The position numbers and the translations under genes are program-made. From contig CAJUMF010000009.1 in the NCBI GenBank assembly GCA_910586965.1, positions 47,982-111,981 of the forward strand: a stretch of DNA of 64,000 nt, read 5' to 3'. Each line of letters starts with the position of its first letter. Position 1 is the first letter of the stretch. Positions 33,806 to 42,207 of this stretch are shown piece after piece. The DNA comes from an uncultured Dorea sp. GTDB lineage: Bacteria > Bacillota > Clostridia > Lachnospirales > Lachnospiraceae. The notes beneath the pieces were generated by a model. The model saw only the letters and a program-made list of their open reading frames with translations. It was not told the origin of the DNA and ran no database searches.

Positions 33806-36376
33806 CTAATTTCTCTCTTCGTCTCCCAGATTCCCGGCAATATTTCCGTCGGAAAGTTTTTTAAGCGGTATGTACAGCGTCACCACAGACACTCCCAGAA
33901 ATGCGGTGACCGCGATGAGGAGCGCCATCAGAAACAGCCGCACATCTTCCGGATTGTCCGCCAGGATTCTTCGAAACATACGTACACTGTCATAAGCGCC
34001 GTATGTCCGCAGCCTGATTAAAAATTCTCCCGTCACGATTGCCGCGGATACCAGGATGATTCCTCCGCCCTCGGATAAATTTTCCAGCAGATACCTTGAC
34101 TTCAGCATCCCCCTGTCCATGCCCAGCGCGCGGAACACGCCGATTCGTTTTCCTTCATTTTTTAAAAATACCTGATTGCCGTGATACATCATCAGCATGT
34201 ACACAAGCCACACCGCCGTCAGGACAAACAGATACTGGGTTCCGTCAAATAAAGAATCCTCTGCCCTTGCCCGTATGAAACCGGCTTTGTCTGTAAGATT
34301 CGTCTCTTTCCCGAGCATCTCAAAATACCCTTCAACCTCTGCCCCTGCGGCGGCAGTGTCCATCGCCTCGTCAAGATTTATTTTCACAGACGCATACCGC
34401 GTTTCCTCCGCGCCGCAAAGGAGGCTTAAGAATCCCTCGCTCACCTCTGCCACCCTGGCATTTACGGACAAATCTGTCTCCGGGCTTACAATCACCGCGC
34501 CCACCCGGATTTCCCTCTCCCCCCAGGGCGTGCTGATTTTCACCGTGTCTCCGGGGGCGATTGGGCATTCGTCCGTTTCATATTCATAGACCTTCTTGCC
34601 CTCATCCATTTCCTCTATATTGAGATACACCGGAGCTTTCCCGGCGCCCAAATCCCGAATCTGGTACGGCGGAAGGAGCAGCACACATTCCTCCCCTGCC
34701 AAAAATGCCTCCCTGTCAAACGCGCCCAAATCCGCCGCTTTCTCATAATAAGACAGCCACTCTTTATCCTGCGGGCCTAATCCCCGCAATTCCCATACGG
34801 AAAAATAATCGCCTTCCTTTTCCACCGGAACTCCAAGAAATTTCTGGTTATACTTGCGGTATGTACGCACATATTCGCTGTCTTTGAACGCCGGAGCCGA
34901 AATGCGTATCTCCTGGGACATAATGTCCTGGGACATCGTACTGGAATTGATAAAGCATTCTTTTTCTACACTCTTTACTCCATCTATTTTCTCAATCTCC
35001 TCAATCTGCCCGTCCGTCAGCCCTTCTGCCGGAACATCCGCCTGGTAGTCATAGGCATATTCGAGCGCAGACATCAGATATTCGTACTCCTTTTTCTCCT
35101 CAATAAACAGCCGGAGGCAGATGGCGGATACTACCATGACCAGAACGGAAATCACGAACCGGCCGGCATAAATCTTACTGTAAAAAATCTTTTTACGTCT
35201 CAGGCAGGTGAAAAATGTCAGTTTCTCCGCCCTTTTTAATTTCGGCGGAGCGCTGCGCTCCAAAAGCCCGCTGTCAATCTTAAACGCCGTGCGTATCTGG
35301 GAACCGATTGCCGTCAATGCTACCGCCAGATTACACATAAAATAAATAACCGTAACGCAGGCGATGTATTCCAGTATATATTCCGCCTGGATTTCCAGCC
35401 GAACCGATATCTTTACGAGCGCATGCACCGCATAAAGCGCCGCGCCTGCCGCAAGCGCGCTTAACACCGCTCCTGCAAGAAATGCCATTCCCCACAGGAA
35501 CGCACTTTCCCACAATACCAGCCGTATCACCTCTCCTGCGTCCGCCCCCATCCCGCGCAGCACGGTAAGACTGTATCTCCGGGATTTAAACGTCAGCATC
35601 ATCAGATACCCGATTAAAATCGCAGCCACCAGCACAAGGTAAAACACAAACTTGCCATCCTGAAAAAACTCGTAAACTGCACTGATGTCCAACGGATACG
35701 CCTTTTCATTGCAGACATACGTTCCTTCCTCCAGCTTTTCCATGCGCGCCTGGATACGGTTCATCTCATCCGGGTTATCATTCTGGAATAACAGGTACGT
35801 CTCTCCCTGTACGGTCTCATCCATGCCCAGAATCACGCTGGGAAGTTTGTGCTTATCTGTCTCCCATTCTCTTCCCCATGGTTTCACGATGCCTGACAGG
35901 GTGTAAGACTTCGCCTCCCCGTTTTCCGCCGGGGCAATCTCTACCTTGCCGCCGACTTCTGCCTGCCCGGGAAGGCGGCTTAATGCCGTCTCGGTAAGGG
36001 CAATCTCCGTACTGTCCGACGGAAAACGCCCCTCTTCCATCTGTATCCTGCCGAGAGACCGGGCTGTTTCGTTTGCAGCCCCCATCACGCCGAGAGGATT
36101 TCCGCCAAGCCATGCATCCCCCAGCACAACAATCTTTCCAATCTGTTTCGTAGATTCCAGCTCACGCAAAATCTGCTCTGTACTTTCCCCCGCCCCAAAT
36201 ACCGCGCCCGTCCACTCCCCGTAAATTTCGTAGCGCAGGCTTTCCAGGGAACGGTAAAAGCTCCCCTGAAACAGGATTGTCATAATCCCACACATATAGA
36301 TGAGCGCCAGCATAATGATACTGATACGCAGTTCCCGCTTTCTCCCCTTAAAACTTCGCAGCACAAGCTTTCTCAT
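33806..36376 (-). CDS. FtsX-type ABC transporter permease
   Basis: This 856-residue protein has an N-terminal basic segment and membrane helix (about 18-40), a large extracellular MacB-like domain, and three helices around 245-360. It then repeats the pattern with a helix near 405, a second soluble domain and three C-terminal helices. The arrangement (3+1 twice) is that of large FtsX/LolE-type permeases. ATG 36376 lies six bases past the ATPase stop. With the ATPase it forms an exporter or mechanotransmitter, often linked to antimicrobial-peptide or cell-envelope stress. Confidence 0.88.
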   Translation of the reverse strand: MRKLVLRSFKGRKRELRISIIMLALIYMCGIMTILFQGSFYRSLESLRYEIYGEWTGAVFGAGESTEQILRELESTKQIGKIVVLGDAWLGGNPLGVMGAANETARSLGRIQMEEGRFPSDSTEIALTETALSRLPGQAEVGGKVEIAPAENGEAKSYTLSGIVKPWGREWETDKHKLPSVILGMDETVQGETYLLFQNDNPDEMNRIQARMEKLEEGTYVCNEKAYPLDISAVYEFFQDGKFVFYLVLVAAILIGYLMMLTFKSRRYSLTVLRGMGADAGEVIRLVLWESAFLWGMAFLAGAVLSALAAGAALYAVHALVKISVRLEIQAEYILEYIACVTVIYFMCNLAVALTAIGSQIRTAFKIDSGLLERSAPPKLKRAEKLTFFTCLRRKKIFYSKIYAGRFVISVLVMVVSAICLRLFIEEKKEYEYLMSALEYAYDYQADVPAEGLTDGQIEEIEKIDGVKSVEKECFINSSTMSQDIMSQEIRISAPAFKDSEYVRTYRKYNQKFLGVPVEKEGDYFSVWELRGLGPQDKEWLSYYEKAADLGAFDREAFLAGEECVLLLPPYQIRDLGAGKAPVYLNIEEMDEGKKVYEYETDECPIAPGDTVKISTPWGEREIRVGAVIVSPETDLSVNARVAEVSEGFLSLLCGAEETRYASVKINLDEAMDTAAAGAEVEGYFEMLGKETNLTDKAGFIRARAEDSLFDGTQYLFVLTAVWLVYMLMMYHGNQVFLKNEGKRIGVFRALGMDRGMLKSRYLLENLSEGGGIILVSAAIVTGEFLIRLRTYGAYDSVRMFRRILADNPEDVRLFLMALLIAVTAFLGVSVVTLYIPLKKLSDGNIAGNLGDEERN

Positions 36377-36381
36377 AACAT

Positions 36382-37059
36382 TCACTCTCCCCTTCCCACG
36401 ACCATGCCGTCCCGGATTTCAATAATCCTGTCGGCGGCCTGTGCAATCTCCATATCATGAGTTACAAGCAAGATTGTCTGCCCCCACTCCTCCTTCATCA
36501 TTTTCAGCAGTCTAAGGACATCTCCGCCGGACTGCTGGTCTAAATTGCCCGTCGGCTCATCCGCAAAGACAATGTCCGGCTGCGCCGCCAGCGCGCGGGC
36601 GATTGCGACTCTCTGCTGCTCCCCGCCGGACAACTGGCTCGGAAACTTGAGGCGGAGCCCGTAAATGCCCAGTTTCTCCATCAGGCTCCGGATATATCCC
36701 TTATCTTTCTTCGCACGGTTCAGGTAAAGGGGCATCCGGATATTTTCTTCCACGCAAAATTCCGGAAGGAGGTTATAAGACTGAAACACAAAGCCCATTT
36801 TCTCACGCCGTATGGCGGACAGCCTTCTGTCCTTCATCTTGTGTATATTTTCCCCGCCGATTTTTACCGTGCCTTTCGTCGGCCTGTCAAAGCCGCTCAG
36901 AAGATGGAGGAGCGTGGATTTCCCGGAACCGCTCTTCCCGATGATTGCATAGAAATATCCCTTTTCAACCTCCAGGCTGATATCCTTTACCGCCTCAACT
37001 TTTACCTCGCCCATACCGTAGATTTTCTGCAGGTTTTTTGCTGATAAAATCACTCCCAT
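36382..37059 (-). CDS. ABC transporter ATP-binding protein (MacB/LolD type)
   Basis: This 225-residue ATPase has Walker A GKSGSGKST, the Q-loop FQSYNLLPE, the signature LSGGEQQRVAIARAL, and Walker B DIVFADEPTGNLD. ATG 37059 has AGGGGTG upstream and aligns with the family start (MGVILSAKNLQKIYG). It energises the FtsX-type permease encoded next. The gene lies downstream of an ECF sigma/anti-sigma pair in the same orientation. Confidence 0.92.
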   Translation of the reverse strand: MGVILSAKNLQKIYGMGEVKVEAVKDISLEVEKGYFYAIIGKSGSGKSTLLHLLSGFDRPTKGTVKIGGENIHKMKDRRLSAIRREKMGFVFQSYNLLPEFCVEENIRMPLYLNRAKKDKGYIRSLMEKLGIYGLRLKFPSQLSGGEQQRVAIARALAAQPDIVFADEPTGNLDQQSGGDVLRLLKMMKEEWGQTILLVTHDMEIAQAADRIIEIRDGMVVGRGE

Positions 37060-37106
37060 AACCGCACCCCTTTCTTCCCGTTCACACTTGCTCATCCTCT
37101 TGCCGC

Positions 37107-37199
37107 GCGCCCATATCTATCTATGTCTGCCCATGCTTATCCATGCCTTCCCATATCTATCCACGTCTATCCATGTCTGTCCATATCTATCCATGCCTG
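37107..37199. repeat. degenerate tandem repeat, TATCCATG-type units
   Basis: About 90 bases between the anti-sigma and ABC genes are built from imperfect repeats of units such as CTATCCATGTCTGTCCATAT, with spaced TATC(C/T)A(T/C)G cores. It lacks spacers of uniform size, so it is not a CRISPR. Slippage-generated DNA or a regulator-binding array are both possible. Confidence 0.7.
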
Positions 37200-37209
37200 T
37201 CACCCGCAG

Positions 37210-37932
37210 CTATCTCAGTTTCTCAATTCCTGCCTCCGTCCGCAGTTCCTTTATCGGAATCTCCACTGTCTTATCCTCAAACTCCACCGTCAGGATATCA
37301 TTTTCATTGACCCGCTCATTCTCACCGTATTCATTGAGATAGATTACCGTTCCGTCATCTAAAAATACATAGTCAAGGCAAAAATTCCTGTCCATGTCAT
37401 AGCCTTTTCTCACCGGGCTGATCCTGCTTACAACAAGACTCAGAGACTCTCTTACGCTGCCCGATGCGTTTGTAAGCACCTCTTCTGACGACTCCTCGTG
37501 AGACGTACCCATCCATCCTTCAAGACGGACATTGTCCTTCTTCGATACAAAACCAATCCTCACCACCCCGCCTGTATTCTCATATGTCACTTTCACATCC
37601 CCGGATAACACACTTTTTCTGGAAATGAAAGTATCCTCATAAAATCCCCACAGGATGTTTATTACAAACAGCACTGCGACTATCACGCCAAATACCGTGC
37701 GGTTCATGATTACCTTTTTCAGCTTTTTGAAAGCCTTAATCTCCGCCTCCGCCTGCACCTCGTCAATTTTCAGATACTTCTCCGATTCAAGCTCTGCCTT
37801 CATCGCATGCAGGAAATCCCTGCACTCCGCGCACTCCTGCACATGCTCCTCCACCGCGCGCCCGCTCTCTTCACTTGTCAGCCCGTCCACATAGCTGGGC
37901 ATCAAATCCCTTATAATTCCGCATTCCATCAT
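37210..37932 (-). CDS. zinc-finger anti-sigma factor
   Basis: This 240-residue protein starts with a zf-HC2 anti-sigma domain: Cys4, His30-x3-Cys34-x2-Cys37 in EEHVQECAECRDF. A single membrane helix is at about 75-95 (FGVIVAVLFVINILWGF), followed by an extracytoplasmic domain of about 140 residues. It follows the sigma factor gene by seven bases. By family it holds the ECF sigma factor at the membrane until an envelope signal frees it. Confidence 0.85.
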   Translation of the reverse strand: MMECGIIRDLMPSYVDGLTSEESGRAVEEHVQECAECRDFLHAMKAELESEKYLKIDEVQAEAEIKAFKKLKKVIMNRTVFGVIVAVLFVINILWGFYEDTFISRKSVLSGDVKVTYENTGGVVRIGFVSKKDNVRLEGWMGTSHEESSEEVLTNASGSVRESLSLVVSRISPVRKGYDMDRNFCLDYVFLDDGTVIYLNEYGENERVNENDILTVEFEDKTVEIPIKELRTEAGIEKLR

Positions 37933-37939
37933 AAATCCG

Positions 37940-38413
37940 TCACCCTTTCACTATTTTCTGCTTTGCCCGGTAAAATGTCACCCTCGCCCAGTTTTCATTT
38001 TTCCCGAACAGCTCCCCAATCTCCCGGAAGGAAAATGCGCCTGTCACTCTGAGGAGCACTACTTCCTTCGCCGTCTCGTCTAAGACATGCACCTTCCGAA
38101 ACAGCTCCATCTTCTCCTCCCGGATGCTAAGCTCCTCGTCCGGCGCTTTATCCGCAGATGCCATCTGCTCATCGAGGGGGCTTGTTCCCTTCTTCTTTCT
38201 CCGCTCTAGCTCCCTGTACCAGAGATGCTTTGCAATCTGGCACAGCCACGTTGACACCTTGCACGTTCCGTCGTACTTGTCCGCGCAGCGCACCGCCTGG
38301 TAGAAGGTCTCCTGGGTAAGCTCCTCCGCCGTCTCCCCGTCATAGCACAGAGACATCAAAAAGCGGTATACCGCCTGGGCATGTTCCCTGTACACCGAGT
38401 CCATATTCAACAT
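37940..38413 (-). CDS. ECF sigma-70 factor
   Basis: This 157-residue protein has region 2 (AVYRFLMSLCYDGETAEELTQETF) and region 4 (ETAKEVVLLRVTGAFSFREIGELFGKNENWARV), the two-domain layout of ECF sigma factors. The start at 38413 sits beside a GAGGTGAGGA ribosome site. With the adjacent membrane anti-sigma factor and the ABC exporter downstream it forms a likely envelope-stress or antimicrobial-peptide response unit. Confidence 0.9.
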   Translation of the reverse strand: MLNMDSVYREHAQAVYRFLMSLCYDGETAEELTQETFYQAVRCADKYDGTCKVSTWLCQIAKHLWYRELERRKKKGTSPLDEQMASADKAPDEELSIREEKMELFRKVHVLDETAKEVVLLRVTGAFSFREIGELFGKNENWARVTFYRAKQKIVKG

Positions 38414-38538
38414 TTCCTCACCTCGCTTTACTTGTATATCAGGAAAATCCTGTTTTCGTTACAGAAATATGTAAAATAATTTTGTTTTTGTTTTTCGATT
38501 TTTTATTATTAATTATTCGACTTTTACAAACTTATGTA

Positions 38539-38566
38539 TTGACAATCTTTACTTCTATGTTATCAT
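38539..38566 (+). promoter_or_regulatory. promoter of the XRE-PBECR operon
   Basis: TTGACA (38539-38544), a 16-base spacer and TATCAT (38561-38566) precede the XRE gene by about 30 bases. Confidence 0.7.
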
Positions 38567-38597
38567 TGAACTATAAAATACACTCGGAGGTATCTCT

Positions 38598-39080
38598 ATG
38601 GCCTTTAAAGATAGATTAAAAGAAGCCCGTCTGCGTAACAACATGACCCAGGAACAATTGTCCCAAAAAATTGGTGTCGCTAAATCAACAGTGGCCGGTT
38701 ATGAAAAAGGAAACAGTGAACCGAATATCAATACGATTTCTAAGATAATGAATGTCCTGCAGATAGATGCCAACTATCTTCTGCAAGACGAGATGTCCGT
38801 GCTAAATACTCCATCAATAACTTTAGAATATGATGAAATAGACGGTCTTAGAAAATTCCGCTCACTGGACTCCAACAGCAAAGAACATATCCAAATAATT
38901 CTCAGCCATGAGCTTGACAGAGCCCAAGTTCAGAAGGACACTGAGAAACGCCTTCTCGCTTACAAAAAAAAAATTCTTGCACTCTGCAATTCAAGAGAAC
39001 CCGTCTCCTGTGTAGATTGTACTTCTGCTTCTGATAATATCATAATAAACAAAAGAGAAAGATTCCATACGGACACCTAA
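38598..39080 (+). CDS. XRE-family (Cro/CI-type) regulator
   Basis: This 160-residue protein has an N-terminal XRE helix-turn-helix (LKEARLRNNMTQEQLSQKIG, then VAKSTVAGYEKGNSEPN). The middle is helical, with LRKFRSLDSNSKEHIQIIL typical of short phage-like repressors, and the tail is basic. ATG 38598 follows CGGAGG. It lies 18 bases upstream of a PBECR-like nuclease gene and may repress the pair. AT-rich composition and family suggest a phage or mobile-element origin. Confidence 0.85.
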   Translation: MAFKDRLKEARLRNNMTQEQLSQKIGVAKSTVAGYEKGNSEPNINTISKIMNVLQIDANYLLQDEMSVLNTPSITLEYDEIDGLRKFRSLDSNSKEHIQIILSHELDRAQVQKDTEKRLLAYKKKILALCNSREPVSCVDCTSASDNIIINKRERFHTDT

Positions 39081-39098
39081 AGAAATGAGGTAATTCAT

Positions 39099-39470
39099 TT
39101 GGCAGATAAACTTATTCCTATCGCATCGTTCAATAAATCGCTTAATAACTATTTACGGCACGATTTCAACTATGACACCATATACCAGTCAACAGGCCTG
39201 AAAAAACATATAGCCAAAAGACATCCTGATTGTCTTTTATACTTAGATGATTTGCCATCCATTATTTCTTCACCTGATTATATTGGTGTAAACCCTAATG
39301 AAAATACAAAAAACTTTGAATTAGTTAAAACGATTTCCCAAAATATACAAGTCGGAATTAAGTTGGATATAAAAAACGATTACCTTTATGTCGCAACACT
39401 ACATACGATAACAGAGGGAAAATTACAACATGGATTGTCAAATGGACGCCTCAAAAAAATTGACAAATAA
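39099..39470 (+). CDS. PBECR3-like small nuclease-fold protein
   Basis: This 123-residue protein begins at TTG 39099 (GAGG eight bases upstream). It contains GLKKHIAKRHPDCLLYLDDL, SSPDYIGVNPNEN, YLYVATLHTI and GRLKKID. The pattern resembles the phage-associated Barnase-EndoU-ColicinE5/D-RelE-like nuclease group (PBECR), with His in the first helix and a C-terminal strand carrying T/H residues. Such proteins are thought to cut RNA. Placed right behind an XRE repressor it forms a toxin-regulator-like pair. Family assignment is by recall of the motif pattern and is tentative. Confidence 0.6.
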   Translation: MADKLIPIASFNKSLNNYLRHDFNYDTIYQSTGLKKHIAKRHPDCLLYLDDLPSIISSPDYIGVNPNENTKNFELVKTISQNIQVGIKLDIKNDYLYVATLHTITEGKLQHGLSNGRLKKIDK

Positions 39471-39488
39471 GTAATAGTATATTACAAT
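39460..39488 (+). promoter_or_regulatory. promoter of the structured small RNA
   Basis: TTGACA (39460-39465), a 17-base spacer and TACAAT (39483-39488) form a near-consensus sigma-A promoter. The -35 overlaps the last codons of the PBECR-like gene. Confidence 0.75.
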
Positions 39489-39493
39489 AATTG

Positions 39494-39640
39494 CATAGAC
39501 TAAGAAAGTGGCCAAACAGCAAAGGTCGGAAAGGCTCCCGACGCACTCTTTGAAGAGTACCTGAGATGATGGATACGCCGCCCATCTTGTTATTTGGCAG
39601 ACTTCAAAAGTGCTGCCAGCAATGACAGCACTTTTCTATA
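39494..39640 (+). ncRNA. unidentified structured small RNA
   Basis: A stand-alone transcript of about 145 nt is predicted from a promoter at 39460-39488 and a terminator at 39606-39635. Its ends pair as GCCAAA (39511-39516) with TTTGGC (39593-39598). Inside are three helices: GTCGG/CCGAC (39525-39529/39538-39542), ACTCT/AGAGT (39545-39549/39554-39558), and AGATG/CATCT (39564-39568/39583-39587), giving a multibranch junction. I compared it by eye with SRP, 6S, tmRNA, RNase P and common riboswitches and found no match. No gene follows on the same strand, so a cis riboswitch is unlikely. It may belong to the XRE-PBECR module or be an independent sRNA. Confidence 0.65.
39606..39635. terminator. 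terminator of the small RNA, shared with the YitT gene
   Basis: AAAAGTGCTG (39606-39615) pairs perfectly with CAGCACTTTT (39626-39635); it lies between convergent transcripts. Confidence 0.85.
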
Positions 39641-39652
39641 GTCTTTTTTATA

Positions 39653-40540
39653 TCATAACCTCTTCTCAAAATTCCCATCCACCGAACACCCTTCGGTAAA
39701 TATCATAAATGCATTCGGATCCAGACTCCTCACGATTCTTTTAAGCTGCGCCACTTCATACTTCGAGATCAGCACAAACAAGATGTAAGAAGTGCGGTTC
39801 GTATAAGCTCCTTCCCCGTCCCAGTTCGTCACGCCGCGCCCGGTCTGCTCCATGATCGCCTTGGATATCCCGACCTTTTTCGTAAAGATCATGACGCTCA
39901 TATTGATATTCTGGATATGTACCCGGTCAACGGCAACAGAAAGTACCGTCGCATAGATCAGGGAATAGATGACGATCGGTATATCAAAAAGGAACATACA
40001 GACTCCGTACACGAAGATATTCATAATGATCGTAACTTTCCCCACACTAAAGTTCGGGAATTTCTTCGCACAGCAAAGGCCGATGATATCCTGCCCTCCT
40101 GCCGACGATCTGCCCCTTAAGACCAGACCGCTTCCAAGCCCGCACACGATCCCGCCGATGATACATGCTGTCAGGTAGTCCTCCACATACGGCACCTTGG
40201 GAATCGGTATCACCACCAGGAACGCACTCATCATACCCGTCATGATAAGTGTCTTAACTGCAAACTCCTTTCCCAGCATACGATAGCCCAGATACAACAG
40301 CGGCACATTGATGGCAAAGTATATGATACCTGTAATATTTGCTTCCGGCGGTATGGGGAGATGGAGCCCCTGAGTAAGAAACAGCCCGGCAAGCTGCGAG
40401 ACACCCATGAATCCGCCGCTGTAAAAACCCATCGGGACGATCAAAAGATTAAACCCGAGACAATAGATCAGATTGCCCCCTACAGAATATACAAGCTGTT
40501 CCAATCCTTCCTTTCTTTTTGTAGTCATCAATTTTCCCAT
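39653..40540 (-). CDS. YitT-family membrane protein
   Basis: This 295-residue protein has five or six membrane helices in the N-terminal two thirds, including LIVPMGFYSGGFMGVSQLAG and GLVLRGRSSAGGQDIIG. A C-terminal cytoplasmic DUF2179 domain follows (RTSYILFVLISKYEVAQLKR). This is the YitT/DUF161 family of unknown transport function. ATG 40540 has AAGGA upstream. It is a single gene between two terminators. Confidence 0.85.
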   Translation of the reverse strand: MGKLMTTKRKEGLEQLVYSVGGNLIYCLGFNLLIVPMGFYSGGFMGVSQLAGLFLTQGLHLPIPPEANITGIIYFAINVPLLYLGYRMLGKEFAVKTLIMTGMMSAFLVVIPIPKVPYVEDYLTACIIGGIVCGLGSGLVLRGRSSAGGQDIIGLCCAKKFPNFSVGKVTIIMNIFVYGVCMFLFDIPIVIYSLIYATVLSVAVDRVHIQNINMSVMIFTKKVGISKAIMEQTGRGVTNWDGEGAYTNRTSYILFVLISKYEVAQLKRIVRSLDPNAFMIFTEGCSVDGNFEKRL

Positions 40541-40672
40541 TACTCCATTCCTTCTTTCTTATTATCAAAACATTGCTATTCTATCACCGGCTTCTTTAAT
40601 TTACAACCTGTTTATCCTATCTATTTTATAATCCTGTCATTACACTTTGTAATGCTGGATCAACGCAAATAA

Positions 40673-40716
40673 TCAGGAGCCGCACCACTGTTTTCTACAT
40701 ATGGTATGGCTCCTGA
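40673..40716 (-). terminator. stem-loop at the end of the MarR/transport operon
   Basis: TCAGGAGCC (40673-40681) pairs with GGCTCCTGA (40708-40716), 17 bases after the MarR stop. The T tract after it on the minus strand is weak. Confidence 0.5.
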
Positions 40717-40732
40717 CTATGAATGGAAAGAG

Positions 40733-41149
40733 TCATTGTTCTTTATATATTTTAGACATCAGTCTTTTCAGGGTAATGGCATCTTCTTTCCCCAACTTCT
40801 CCTCTACGATGCGATTCGCCTTCTCAGACGCTGCCAGCAGATCTGCCCCTATACTCCATCCCTTTTCAGATACAACAATCCGCAATGCCCTGCGGTCATA
40901 TGGATTCCTCTCACGGTATACAAACCCTTTTTTCTCCATTCTGTCCAAAATGCCGGTAATTGTTGAACCTTCCAGTCCAAAATAATTGGCAAGATATGTG
41001 GGGGAGCAATTCCCATCCTGCATCAGGCACAGCAACATCTCATATTGAACCGGCGTCACATCCAAATCCTGTAATTCCTTTTGAAATACTTGAAGTATTG
41101 TCTGAGCCGCTCTTGATGAAATCACAAAAAAATCATTACTTAAACTCAT
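40733..41149 (-). CDS. MarR-family regulator
   Basis: This 138-residue protein has the MarR winged helix: VTPVQYEMLLCLMQDG, YLANYFGLEGSTITGILDRMEKKGFVYRERNPYDRR and the wing. I start it at ATG 41149, where GGAGG lies at the right distance; the longer frame to 41212 lacks a site. It is the last gene of the sugar-acid-type operon, 92 bases after the OppF-like gene. The ACTAAT/ATTAGT palindrome beside the operon promoter at 51924-51976 is a candidate binding site. Confidence 0.87.
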   Translation of the reverse strand: MSLSNDFFVISSRAAQTILQVFQKELQDLDVTPVQYEMLLCLMQDGNCSPTYLANYFGLEGSTITGILDRMEKKGFVYRERNPYDRRALRIVVSEKGWSIGADLLAASEKANRIVEEKLGKEDAITLKRLMSKIYKEQ

Positions 41150-41241
41150 TTTTTCCTCCGTCACTTTCATTTTCGTGTTTATTAGTTTAACATATCCAAT
41201 TGGTAATTTCATCCAAAGGGGTGCAATAATTTCAGTAATTT

Positions 41242-42207
41242 TTACGAAAGGTTATTTATCTCCTTGGTAAAAAAGCAGGATACATAGTGTCCGGGCAAGA
41301 CTTCTTCTAATTCAGGAACTTCTTTAAAACACCTTTCTTTGGCATATGTACACCTTGGGGCAAACCTGCAGGCAGGCTTTGGATTTATAGGCGAAGTAAT
41401 CTCCCCTTTTAAGACTACCCTCTGCTTTCTCTGCCCAATATTGATCTGGGGAATTGCCGAGATCAACGCTTTTGTATACGGGTGAAGCTGATTTTCAAAA
41501 AGCTCTTTCGTCCCGGCTTTTTCCACCCCCATTCCCAAATACATGACCATGATATCATCTGAAATATGCTTTACTACAGACAGATCATGAGTAATAAACA
41601 GATAGGTCAGCCCATACTCCTCCTGCAGATCCATCATCAGATTCAATACCTGTGCCTGAATCGAGACATCCAGCGCAGACACAGGTTCATCACATACGAT
41701 AAACTCCGGATTTAAAGCAAGTGCCCGTCCAATTCCAATCCTCTGTCTCCTGCCTCCGTCTAATTCATGGGGATAAACTCTCCGAAGGCGCTCCGCCAGC
41801 CCTACTGTCTCCATGATCTCTAAGACTCGTTTTTCATATTCCCATTTATCTTTGCATAACCGGTAGATAAGAAGCGGCTCCCCTATGATCTGCTCCACCG
41901 ACATTCTTGTGTTCAATGAGGAAAAAGGATCCTGAAATATCATCTGCATATTCTTTCTCAACTCTTTTAGCTCTCTTTTTCCCGGTTTTGTAATATCCTT
42001 GCCGTTAAAATAAATTGTTCCTTCTGTCGGCTCCAAAAGATGCAAAAGCACTCTCCCCAGTGTAGATTTCCCACACCCGGATTCACCTACTACTCCGAGA
42101 GTTTTTCCCTTTTCTATAAAAAAATCAATGCCATCTACCGCATGTAATGTTCCTGAATTTGTCGGGAAATATTTTTTTAAATTTGAGACTTCTATAAACT
42201 TTTCCAT
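41242..42207 (-). CDS. oligopeptide-type ABC transporter ATPase, OppF/DppF-like
   Basis: This 321-residue ATPase has Walker A GESGCGKST, Walker B FIVCDEPVSALD and a C-terminal cysteine-bearing oligopeptide/dipeptide ABC motif (PACRFAPRCTYAKERC). The signature reads LDGGRRQR in place of LSGGQRQR, a variant I believe also occurs in other Opp/Dpp-F ATPases, so probably functional. ATG 42207 overlaps the OppD stop (TGATG) with AGGAGG six bases upstream. It pairs with the ATPase at 42207-43184. Confidence 0.88.
   Translation of the reverse strand: MEKFIEVSNLKKYFPTNSGTLHAVDGIDFFIEKGKTLGVVGESGCGKSTLGRVLLHLLEPTEGTIYFNGKDITKPGKRELKELRKNMQMIFQDPFSSLNTRMSVEQIIGEPLLIYRLCKDKWEYEKRVLEIMETVGLAERLRRVYPHELDGGRRQRIGIGRALALNPEFIVCDEPVSALDVSIQAQVLNLMMDLQEEYGLTYLFITHDLSVVKHISDDIMVMYLGMGVEKAGTKELFENQLHPYTKALISAIPQINIGQRKQRVVLKGEITSPINPKPACRFAPRCTYAKERCFKEVPELEEVLPGHYVSCFFTKEINNLS

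Noticed and set aside
37107..37199. Possible CRISPR array
   Set aside because: Units are short, degenerate and contiguous without spacers; no cas genes are in the window.
39494..39640. SRP RNA, 6S RNA, RNase P, tmRNA or a common riboswitch (c-di-GMP, ZTP, THF, cobalamin)
   Set aside because: The conserved cores of these classes, such as the SRP GGUCAGGUCCGGAAGGAAGC tetraloop region, could not be found in it.
41242..42207. OppF-like ATPase judged inactive because the signature is LDGGRRQR
   Set aside because: The altered signature also seems to occur in related Opp/Dpp ATPases, and the Walker motifs are intact.
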